Source: Trematomus loennbergii (Eukaryota; Chordata; Actinopteri; Perciformes; Nototheniidae). Taken from it: DNA of 64,000 bases. The stretch spans positions 9,394,661 through 9,458,660 of the forward strand of contig JAAOOA010000026.1 of NCBI GenBank assembly GCA_012861695.1, given 5' to 3'. Shown here piece by piece: positions 25,779 through 36,485 of this stretch (position 1 is the first letter of the stretch; every line of letters starts with the position of its first letter). The position numbers and the translations under genes are program-made. The notes beneath the pieces are model-generated. The model had not been told where the DNA came from. It saw only the letters and a program-made list of their open reading frames with translations, and did no database searches.

Positions 25779-28700
25779 TCAGTCCATCTTATCCTCCCGT
25801 TTCCCGTCTGCTCTCGGCTGAGGGCGTGTCGGTTCAGATTCACTCGTTTTGTCCACGTCCTCTCCGCTTGTAGTGTGAGAATCCACATGTTCAGACTTTT
25901 CAGCTTTGGCTTTGCGTGCGTCCATGAAGCTGACGATGTACTCTGAGTTCTGATAGATGAGCATGCCGGATAGCGTGAGCACGGCGCCGGCGCAGCTCAG
26001 GGCGGAGAGCTCGTTGCCGAAAAGCAGCTGAGAGAGCAGCATGTTGCCCACCACGCTCAGGTTGCCCAGGATATGCAGAGTGACGGCGGAGGTGAGCGTG
26101 ATGACGCAGCAGCTGGCCAGGTTGTACATGACTGAGCCCAGGCAGCTGAGCAGGATGAAGACCCACAGGTGGCAGTCGTAGTGAAACGGGGACTCCAGCA
26201 CGGCCCAGTTCTCTAACGCCAGAGCGGCCACCGCCAGGATGCAGAAGCTGGGAATGGACATCAGGTAGAGCAGGAACACAGAGTTGATCTTCTCCTCCTG
26301 GAGTAAGATGCCTGAGGAAACAGAGACATGTTTCAGCCATTACAAAACATGACAGTGTTGATTGACATTGACAGTGTCATGTGTAGACTTTGAACAACTC
26401 AAGGTCTGTTATTTTTTCCTCACCTGCTATTGTGAGGGTTACTTTACATTTCTACTGGCCCCTGTTACTTCTAAAATCTATGTAGAACGCGTTTGATTGG
26501 ACACAGTCAGTGGTAACATACAGTAGAAATAGGTAATACATGTATTTAATGAAGGTTTTTTTATCCAAGGTACTGTCTTATAAAAATGATATATAAAGAA
26601 AATGTATCTGCTGTGGTTGCAGGTGACCTATTTACCCGACAGAGTAAATGTACACTGTATTTGGCAGATGAGAGGCACTTATGTAATTGCTTTACAAAGA
26701 GTAGTTAACTAATAAGGTCAACTGTAACAACAAGTGTGAAAGAGGATTGCTAATATGCAATTTTCACAACCTTAGGTAAACACAGAAATATCTGTGGCGG
26801 TTAAAAACATGAACGTGTCATGTGTAGATCAAGTCTGACTGTAAGATGTCCGTCATTCACTCAGGGTCTGAACTTAAGTTTGACCTCCACTGCCACTGTG
26901 GAGGTAACGGGTGTACAGGTGTGTGTGTATGTATATTAGGGATGGGAATTTGAAAGCAATATATTCGAATATTCGACCCCAAAAAAAAAGGTTAACCGAT
27001 TAACCGAAATGTACATATCCTATAAAAAAAAAAAATGTGAACAATTCTTACCAAAAAAAAGATAAATAATAAATACATGTTCAAATAAGTATAGAAACCA
27101 GTCGAATTTGTCAAATGTATTGAACTGGTGATCACAGTTTGAACAGTTGACAGCTATAGGCCTACAGCTTTCATACTTAAAACATAACTTGGTTTTTAAA
27201 TGAAAGAGGGATCATACACGAACAACTTAACGGGTTAGGGTAACGTAACCCTTACAACAGAGATCAACCTGTAACAGGGCCTATGCACAGAATGCAGCTA
27301 TTCAATACTCATTCTTGTTTAAGAATATGAGCATGTCTACTCAGGGGAGAGGCGGGTGCGGAGGCGATTCACAATCAGGCCAGCTGTAGAGAAGACCCTC
27401 TCAGCTGGAATTTGGGCATAAGATGAGGTTTGAGTCTGCGTGATCTGCGTGTGGGAGGGGCAGCAGCCATATCATTAGCTAGAACTAGCTAGATCTGATG
27501 GACATAAACGCGAGTGAAGTAACGGACGTGAGAGAGAGAGAGATCTGATCAGCACCTGCAGCTCTGCCCGCTGTGAGGGACCGGTGAGCGGAGCTAAACA
27601 CACCTTTAGACCAACACACTTAGCTATGGCACTGTCGTATACATTGAATTATTCAATTTGATCATATGTAATCAACTTAGACACCCCTCCAAAAAAAAAA
27701 AAAAAAAAAATAAATTACAATTAGAATATTCATAACTCATATTCTCATCGAATCTGAATAATTTCGAATATTCGATTAATCGTTCCCATCCCTAATGTTA
27801 TATATATACACATATGTATATCTTGTTATTAATATATATATATATATATATATATTTGTATTCTTTTTATCTTCATGATTGTGGGAAACAGTATTTCGAT
27901 CTCTCTGTCTTCACACACTAACTGAAAGATTCACAATAAAGTTCGCTTGACTTTGAACTGAACATTTCTACTGGCCATTTCTTGTTTTTCATCTGGCGCT
28001 TCCAAAATCAATGTTGAAGGTTTTTGTTCTTTATACACATTATGACTTAAGTTTTTAATGTTTCTTTAAAAAATGACATTTGTAATTTAAGGATAACATA
28101 TCAGCCATTGTGGAAGGTGACCTGACAGTCAAAATGTACAAGTGCTGATTATATTCTTATATTATAGGTTAATACATGTTTATTCTTATTTTATTTTTTA
28201 TTTGACTTGTATTCTTTTTATTCTTGTTTATATTCCATGTGTAATATCTGTGTTTCTGTTTATTATGTTGCTGCCATGACAGGTGATTTCCCTACGGGGA
28301 TAAATAAAGGCCCATCTTATCTTATATTCCCTGCGTGCACTACAAAGCGTGCACTACAAAGCGTACTACAAAGCGTGCACGACAAAGTGTGCTCAAGAGA
28401 ACTAAAATATAAGATATACTGTAAGAACAAAATGTATTTTACAGAACCTTAGGTAAACACAAAAACATATGCAGCAGTTACAAAAATGATCCAAAAGACA
28501 CAGAAAATGTCAAAGACAAAAGTTTTTTCTTCAACTGCATTTCCTACTTCGAAGAAGTTGTTAAGCCACTTAAAAGCCTGTAAAATACCCGAAATACCTA
28601 TATTTTAGTGGAATAATTACAGAGGGTTCCCAGTGTGCTTCTAGTCAAAACAACAAGGACAGACTCTTCTCTGTGAACTCAAGCCAAAGCTATGAAGTTG

Positions 28701-31700
28701 TCTGATAAGCAGGAAATGATGCAATCCAGTTTGGAACCTGCATGTATCATGGGTCTGGACAAGTAGCACATCTATAAAACCTCTTTATGTTTCAGTAAGA
28801 ACTCACGTCACTGTTAACACTTCGAAGTGTTCACAGCCAGTGGCAAACCTGGGGAATTGCGTTAAACAAAAACATGTGCACTATCAAAGTGCGTCAGAGA
28901 AAAGTAAACTTATAAGGGAAACAGTTACAACAACAACATGTGGAGATGGAAATAGATTTTGGAAACTTGAGACAACCTCTAGATCAGGGGTTTTCAAAGT
29001 GTGGGAAGGTGAGCCTCCCCAGAGAACATGAGAACAGTCGCGCCAATTAGTATTGCTATTATTATTATTATTGTCGTTGTTGCTATAATGCAGGGGTATT
29101 CAATTGCATTTCAAAGAGGTCCAGTAAGAGAACATGTCATTAAATGCTCTGTTTTCGCTGTCTACCTTCCTCTTTTTTGAGCACGCCATTTGAAATTACT
29201 CCGAGTGTTTCTCTCTTCTTGTCTCGTGAGTGTATTTGAATCTATCGTGCTGACTCACTGACTGCACCCATTTGATAGGCTGAGTAGCGTCACCTCCTTA
29301 AAACATTAAACAATCACTTTTTTAAACCTTTTTATCTTTATGTTTCGCCTGTCAGCGCAACTTAAATGATGCCGTTTCAAAACATAAAAAATAAAGGGCG
29401 GTGCCGGCCGTCAGCGAACCGAGCCGGCCGTCGACGGACCGCTGACGGACGACGGACCACTGACGACCGGCCGTTCTGTGATTCTCCAGAACTCCAAAAG
29501 AGGTGAAGGGAATTGGCCAAAGGTGTGCAAGTGACACTTTACTCATCTTTTTCTCGTTATTATTTTCTCACGCTGCGCCTCCCCTAAAGCTCTCTGGGAG
29601 GCGCGCCTCACACTTTGAAAACCGCTGCTCTAGATAGTTTGGCAATTCAAATCAAAGGTAATGTGCAGCAGCTTCAACCTGCTGGACCTTGTTTACACAT
29701 TCTGCCTCCAAATCCAAAAGCAGGACCTCCTTTTTTTAACTTTTTTTGAAGGCAGAAGTTACATTGCCTGTTAGTGAAGCACATGTTTAGAGTCTTGTAC
29801 TGTGTGTCACTGAGCAGCTACACCGGATTATTTGAACTGATGACCCGATAGTCACAAGCCTGCCTCAGTAATCGTGACGCGAGGTGCCCCCCCCCCCCCC
29901 CCCCCCGGCTCCTCGAGGTGCCCCCCCCCCAGCTCCTCGAGGTACCAAGTATGTAGCCTTACAACCTTCTGGGAAAAACTGAATAACTGCTTTAGTGTTA
30001 CATAACCATTTAATACAGGAGCTCTATATATACACCTTGATGTATGTTTAGAAACTCATTACTTGCTTTTTTTCTCTGGTAACTACAATGTTATGGAGAG
30101 TAATTACGTGAGAAACCTTATCCTCTACAAACTAACTTTGAGGCAAAACCTGCTACAAAGGCTTTCCTGAGAACACAGAACATTAGATAAATTAGTACAT
30201 TGGATAATTGGCACTACTCAGCCTTAATAACATTCGTTCAAGAAAGGAATCCTTTTCTTTTTCAAGAATCACCAAAGCTATTGACATACATGCAAGGTCA
30301 AAATGTTTGTTTAGTAATCAAAATCCTCTTTGTTTTTACCAGGATTATCCAGCAAGTAAAAATTAAACAAAAAAAAGATTATTAATTGACAATGAATAAA
30401 TTGTCGAGAAATGTTAAAATGTTACCAGATCCTATACTCTACAGTGATTCTGTGCGTCTCTTCACCAAATGCAGTATGTAACAACAAATAGTGTCAGAAA
30501 TGTAGGGGACAAATAAAGGAAACTCTATCTAAGCTTAAAGGGGACCTATCATGCAAAATGCACTTTTGTACGTCTTTTAACATGAATATGTGTCCCGGTG
30601 TCCAGGGAACTCACCAAGTGTCAGAAAACACAACCCTCTCTATTTTCCTCCATACCCAAATCTCTAAAAAAGGGCTGCAACGGATCTGATAAAAACTGAT
30701 CCAGATTGAACACTGTCCTGACCTCAGGACGGTGGCGCTACGGCTATTGGGCCAACTCCACCAATCAGGAGGAGACAGCCACGGCCATTGCCGTTCGAAA
30801 GCGCTGGAGAGCTGTAGTACATATGCCAGGCCTGTAGGTGGTGCTGTTCTCACAGAATCAGCGCTTGCAAAAACAGGGGTAAAAAAGTACAAATTAGAAA
30901 ATGAGGCATGGCTAAAATGCATGATCTGTTTGGTATTTTGAAAAAAAAAAAGTAAATATGCCTTATATATATGCTACACGATATTATTATAATATAGCAT
31001 GATAGGTCCACTTTAACTGAGCTTCCTTGAATTAAAACAGCTGATGATGACTGAAAAAGTTCTTCCATTTCTTTCATAAACCAGCAATGCCAGTCAGACC
31101 ACGGATCAGCATGTACAGTCTGTCTATTGATGTTTGTATAACGTTCCCTAAGTAACCAGAAATTATGCCAGTGTGACTCTCCACTTTAATGTAAGGGTGT
31201 GTTACTGAACTGAGAAGTGAATCAAAAAAGTTCCAGGACCATGTAGGAGGGGGTGAGGCACTAAAATAACCTCTGATGTCTGTGGCATGAGATGAATTTT
31301 CCAGTATAAAAAGAGTATTAAAAGATGAAAAGGAAACTTTCTATAGTGACAGGAAAAAACACAGAAAACTAAATGTTAACAGTCTGAGGCAGGAGAATGA
31401 AGAGGCTCAGTTGTACTTACTCTGCTGAATGGTCTTGACGCCCCTCAACATGGTGGCTGCAAACACAAAGAAGCAGCCGGTCCGGTCGTACTGGACCTCT
31501 CCCATGATGCTGAAGGAGGCCCCCAGGCAGATGGGCATCATGGCTGTGTACTTGAGGAAATGGTGTTGCTTGCCCAGGATCAGCGTAGAGATGGCCAAAG
31601 TAAAGATCGGGGTGGTGGTGTAGATCATTTGTGCAAACGACAGCTGGACATAGTTCAAACCCATGTTCCCAAAAGCGATACTCGCACAGAAAGTCAGACT

Positions 31701-32012
31701 CAACAGGAACACCTTACATTTTGCACTGTGGGTCAGCACCTGCACTCCAGACTCTTTATGGCGGATCACTTGCAGTTTGATCAGCCCATAGTCCACCACT
31801 ATAGCTGTCAGCATGTGCAGCGCTGACAGCAGTAGAGGGTACCTGAAGTTGTACACGGCAAATATCCATTTGTTGAGGCTGGAGATGGTGGTTCCCGTCA
31901 CAAGCCAAACAATAACAGCTGACAGCAGATGGAGCATCTCTGCGGGTGGCCTCTTCCTTGCTCCCTCTGGAAGAGTCGCCTCGCATTTTGAGAAGCCATC
32001 GGCGCTGATCAT
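25779..32012 (-). CDS. slc35e4: Solute carrier family 35 member E4 (DMT-superfamily transporter)
   Basis: A multipass membrane protein of the nucleotide-sugar/triose-phosphate translocator group, expected in Golgi or ER membranes; its substrate is not established. Two coding exons: 32012-31421 and 26311-25779, 1125 bases, 374 aa, frame intact, split codon A|GC at the junction. Exon 1 opens with a hydrophilic stretch to about residue 28 and then hydrophobic helices (AVIVWLVTGTTISSLNKWIF; SIAFGNMGLNYVQLSFAQM; TTPIFTLAISTLILGK). Exon 2 carries further helices (LLSCLGSVMYNLASCCVI; TLHILGNLSVVGNMLLSQL) and a charged Glu/Lys-rich tail. ATG 32012 is the first in-frame ATG after the acceptor at 32031, which implies a noncoding first exon. 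The long intron contains a polyC tract, two hAT elements and TTAA MITE copy B. Its place beside smtn and osbp2 agrees with human 22q12.2. Confidence 0.92.
26937..27794. mobile_element. Internally deleted hAT element with transposase C-terminal remnant
   Basis: Ends TAGGGATGGGAA at 26937 and TTCCCATCCCTA at 27794 are a perfect 12-base inverted repeat; the flanking 8-mers ATGTATAT and ATGTTATA are near-duplicates. The minus strand at about 27408-27338 encodes FSTAGLIVNRLRTRLSPE, the hAT dimerisation-domain motif near the transposase C-terminus, followed at once by a stop. Most of the transposase is gone. Lies in the slc35e4 intron. Confidence 0.8.
27832..27855. repeat. (TA)n microsatellite
   Basis: Pure TA run just outside the hAT element in the slc35e4 intron. 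Confidence 0.95.
28150..28330 (+). repeat. LINE 3'-end remnant
   Basis: Contains TGACAGGTGATTTCCCTACG and GGGATAAATAAAGGCCCATC followed by TTATCTTA, the usual 3' terminus of fish L2-like LINEs. A near-match lies inverted at 60490. No coding sequence remains. Confidence 0.5.
28336..28392. repeat. Short tandem repeat, about 14-base unit
   Basis: Four imperfect copies of a unit like GTGCACTACAAAGC, directly after the LINE remnant tail. Confidence 0.7.
28985..29627. mobile_element. Non-autonomous hAT-type transposon with perfect target duplication
   Basis: Ends CAGGGGTTTTCAAAGTGTG (28985) and CACACTTTGAAAACCGCTG (to 29627) are inverted repeats with one mismatch. The 8 bases CTCTAGAT occur directly on both sides (28977-28984 and 29628-29635), a perfect hAT-length target duplication of the TCTAGA type. 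643 bases, noncoding, with an unusually GC-rich centre (29400-29475) made of short GCCGGCCGTC/GACGGACC repeats. In the slc35e4 intron. Confidence 0.9.
29881..29943. repeat. PolyC tract and its partial duplicate
   Basis: A run of 20 C (29887-29906) and another of 10 C (29921-29930), each preceded by GAGGTG and followed by GCTCCTC. A local duplication of a C-homopolymer unit; the G-rich complement could form a quadruplex. Confidence 0.9.
30535..31016 (-). mobile_element. TTAA-flanked MITE, copy B (inverted)
   Basis: Same family as 15115-15575 but in reverse end order: TTAAAGGGGACCTATCATGC at 30535 and CATGATAGGTCCACTTTAA ending at 31016. 482 bases. The palindrome seen in copies A and C is damaged here (30711-30734; the centre reads CTGACCTCAG). 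In the slc35e4 intron. Confidence 0.85.
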
Positions 32013-32030
32013 GTTCTTATCATTGTCCTC

Positions 32031-33600
32031 TCTGGAAGGAAAACACATGTCATATCCAATTAAAATTCATGATCAAACCGGCATGCTTGTGCAGTAAAAA
32101 CCGGTGAAATAACATGCGACACAGCTATTTGTCCGTCCTCTCGGGTGTGAGCCGGTCTTTGTTATTCAGTGAACCTGTATTTTTCAGCACCGCCTATAGA
32201 CACGTGTTTCTATTTTGCATGACGGGCTGGTTGTGTAACTTACCCGCGCAGGCAAAATTACATATGCCGGACCAGCAAGACAGACAGGGGGACTGAGGAG
32301 GGACTGAGGAGGGCGGGCTGGAAAACAGTACGTTCCGTCTCCCCATAAGAGGACCGAGGGATTGGTTACTATCCTGACATTCAGCAATGGACTGACGCGG
32401 ACGATTTCACGGTGTTGCACCAAAAAACCCAGCACTGAAGTAAACACCATAGGCAAACTAACGCAATAAATGTAGGAAATGTAATAAATACCAGACAGTG
32501 CCGCCGCCGCAGCTGACAGAGGTGATGGTTAAGGCTTTAAATAGCAGCTTACTTCATTGCCCAATGAGATCGTGTGATTCATGTCCCAGCACTGTAGCAG
32601 AGGGAAACCCTGACAACTCACTGTTGTTGTTCATAAACACAGACTAGCTCGGGGTTTATTTTGACACAGCATAACATGTAGCTAGCGGTTTCCTGTTTGG
32701 CGCCTCAGTAACCGTTAACACAAGAGCACAACATTTTCTTTTTGAGACAGAATATGATAAACAAGGTTGATTAGGTTAGCTCACCTCTGCGACAGACTGT
32801 CACTGGACTCTAAACATGTATAAAGACAACTGGATACTGAGTCGGAGACGGGCTCTGTTCATTCCTATGAGAGTCGCTCAGTGGCGCATGAAGCCTAATA
32901 TTGGAGCGACTTTAGATTCAGAAAGTACCCGGATAATCCGGGTACTTTTGTTTACAGAGCATGCTCACTTCAGTTTTCCTTAAACCCCTCCTCCGATCTC
33001 CCGCTCTCGGCTCAGTTCTTATTTATATACCCATGAGTCAAATGAATGGAGAGGTAAAATAACCATGGATTCAGCTTTTGGCGCATTTTAAACCCTAATC
33101 CTTTTAAACAAGGGCCATGAAAGTGTTCATGCATGAAGTTTAATTGGCTTAAAAAGAAATGTTAGACTGGGAACTAGTCTTTTTGGGCCAACATGACGTC
33201 ACGTTAGTTGTAGTATCACCGTTTGGCCACAATGGCCATTCCAAAAATTGGCTTCAACGACCAGCGCACTTCTGAAGGCAGATGTATGACTGCGGCTAAA
33301 GCTTACAGCTAGCAGTAGGTTGCTACCACAAAACACCAACCTTCACTCTGGCTACCTGACACGGTGTTGGCTTACATTTGTATAGTCAACATTAGCAAAA
33401 CTACAACTGCGGTCACTGACATTTTCTTAGAATATATGAGGTTTTTACCTTGTTCTTCGACGAGTACCTCCACAACAACACTGTCAGCAGCAGCATCCCT
33501 CATAAACCTCCGGCTGTGGGTCACCGTGCTGTCAGGCTGGTCGAGGCAGCGGACGCGCTTCAGTGTCATTGGATGTTCGTTTTAAAGGGCGATGCTGCTC
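32031..33600 (-). promoter_or_regulatory. slc35e4 upstream region with candidate 5' UTR exons
   Basis: Two minus-strand donors could feed the acceptor at 32031: GCAGAG, then GTGAGC (exon end 32785), and AACAAG, then GTAAAA (exon end 33449). The region is GC-richer than its surroundings at 33450-33610. No coding sequence. Which donor is used cannot be told from sequence. Confidence 0.35.
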
Positions 33601-36485
33601 ACTTCGTTCCTCAACCGCAAAATGCAAATAATCACCACAGAAAATGAAAACATACAGTAGCTAGCAACATCTGGGTTTAATTTACATAATGCTAATAATG
33701 ACCTATAACAGATGCATGTGTTCTTTGTTTGTTTAAAGTAATAACAATAATAGGCTATGATAATTACCTAAACAAATTAGAGATATTAGTGTATTACCAC
33801 ACCATCCAATTCAATATTCCCTCAACTTTACACAGTGTAATGACTTTTAGGACATAGTTTGTTGAGGAAACAGGTTTGTTAATCATACTGTTCAGGGTGT
33901 GAGTAAAGCTTAATGCAAATATATGTTCACAATTCAAATGTTCATGTCGTTTATGATACCAGTTCAGTCAAGTGAAAGTATAAATCATCACATAAACCAC
34001 GATGAATACAAAATGTGTTTACTTTTTCTTGCTAAAATTCACAGATGATTAATTATAAAAGAAACAACTATTACAAAAGTTCAGAAAAACCTAAGTATGT
34101 CTGTAACATAATGGAGAACAAACCTGAGTTAACATTTATGGGATGTTAGATATCCTTATATTCCTTTAGCATATCGTAAACATGAGTTAACACAAATTTC
34201 TGGTGTCTCGTTTCTTTTTTTGTTGTCTGACATTTGACCTCATCCCAGAATAGTGACACTGTCCCAAGATAAATGGGTTGTTGTTCTTGATGCATCATGA
34301 CAGTGCACAGTGCACATGCACATGAACAACAGTGGTGTGACAGTATAACAACAGCACAGCTTTATGTTTTTATTGAGCTAAAAATATAACATTTTTCAGG
34401 TCATTGGGCACAAAAGGTGAGTTCACATCATGTTTCAGTAAAGAGTCCAAACAATTAGCTAGGTGAAGAGGCTTCCACTACAGAAATGCACTCTAAAACC
34501 ATGCATAGCTATATGTTGAGATGATGTAATATGTGTAATTACCATGATAATTACCTGCAAGGAAACATAACATTGTGCTTTATTTAAACAACACCTTATT
34601 TCTATCATCTTATTATATCTATTATAATCATCATTGAATTCCTCCAACATCTCAGTATAACTGGTATACAATCCTGACTCCATTTAGATACACAGATAGA
34701 TTTTAAGAAGTGCCCAAAATGTAAATGTTCAAGTAATGTGAAACAATATTTCCTTACAGTGATTCTACATTAGGCTATTCTATTTCTATTATATTCTTGC
34801 TATATAAAGGCCAAAAGCAACCGGCTAAATGTACATGTGCATCATGCCCTATTATAGTACACCATTTGATGAAAACTATAAATACAGAGGTTAATATTGG
34901 TTATAGTATATATATTTACTACTAATGTACACACAAAAAAACTATTGCCAAGCCTACTCTAATAAGGTTTTCTGGTCCTGACCGATGTGTTTGAATCTGA
35001 TTCCTTAACATAATGATCCTTCAGCTAATTGAATGCCAAAACATACTTTTGTGCTGCCTAAAACACGCCTCTGACCTGGGAGTATTTTCTTCTTATGTTA
35101 CCGTGCAGTTATGTTATAGCTGCCAAGTCCAAATAAAGCCATTTTAGGATTGACACCAATACAAAGCTAGCATCTTCTACACTTTAAACTATTGGGAAAT
35201 AAGTTTGTTGCTACTTTAAAGTATGATAAATCCAGTTATTTGTGTACATTTTTCTTAAAATAAATCACCCTGAATGTCAATCCCCTCAAACAAAAAATAG
35301 CTTGACGGATTTCTATAATCTGTACACAATCTCAGAGTGTGGGATGCAGTGACTACTTGGGATTTACTACTTCATTACATAAATAAGGCTAAAATTACCA
35401 TTAAGCACCAATATAATTCTTTGCTGAAAAAAATCCCCCAGGCTAAGCCGGTTTAACGTTCGCATTGTGTTCCTGCAGTTAATTACTGTTGCGCTTGCAT
35501 TAAGTCTTAAAGACACATTTAAAAGAAAGTGATCCAAATATATGCAACAAAGGTATCCTGACTCTCACTGGTCGAGCTCAATGCTGCAGCCTTCATTTCC
35601 CATAATGCAACCTAATAGTGTTCTCAGAGAGTACTCAAGTGACGTCACTTAAGTGATTTTCTCTGACTCAACACATTTTCTGCAGAGCCTGTGAAAACAT
35701 CCAACTGTACAACTGTTTCCACATGCTGTGTAGTAATCTTCATAGCTAATAGGGGAGGTGCTCCTTTAATGTAGTCAAACAGAAGCTTGATTTCAAGATG
35801 TGGGAAGCAGCAATGTCTGTAAAACATCAGTGTATTCAGTCATTTGTCCGTCCAAAGAGAATGACTTCTACTTTGGTTTAGAGGTCCAGTAGCTGCTTGT
35901 CAGCTGTTAGTCAGACTGGACAGTAAACTCTTCAAAATACAGTTTGGGCATTTAAATAAAAATTCCCAAGAATCAGCGGGATCAATAAATGGTCTGCTGT
36001 GAAAAAGTCTTTAAGTTATGAAGAAAGCGTAGTCCTGCTACTTTCCTTTAAATCCTGGTGCCTCTGTCAGAGCCCAGCATGAAGAACATGCTGTTCCAGC
36101 TTTGAGGAGAACAAGACATTCCGTACCAAAACTTCCCCGGCACGATCCTCCCCTCTCAACACACACAGACACACATGAGAACTCTATGTACTCCCATAAA
36201 TCAGTTCTTTGCGGTGCTGAATAAGCATACACATACAACTCACACACACTGAAGCCATGCGTTCGGAAAAGATAAGTTAGAGTATATCAGAAGAGAGAAG
36301 GAAGTAGGAGCTTGTTTTGTGCTTGAAATTCTGGGAGTGACGGCTGCTTTCAGTACTTTGTTCATTCACTAACTCACACACACACACACACATATCCACA
36401 TACACACAGCTGTCCATAAGTCATGGAGTAACCTATACGGAGGAACCTCTCAGCTTTCCTGATGCCATGCTGTAAGGGGAACCTC
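33601..36485. other. Intergenic spacer and osbp2 3' UTR
   Basis: No coding exon recognised. Most likely osbp2 3' UTR near 36485; a minus-strand AATAAA at 34374-34369 is one candidate poly(A) signal. AT-rich elsewhere, with a CA microsatellite near 36377-36392. Confidence 0.5.

Noticed and set aside
28336..28392. Short tandem repeat as a CRISPR-like array
   Set aside because: About 14-base units without spacers in a vertebrate intron; a simple tandem repeat.
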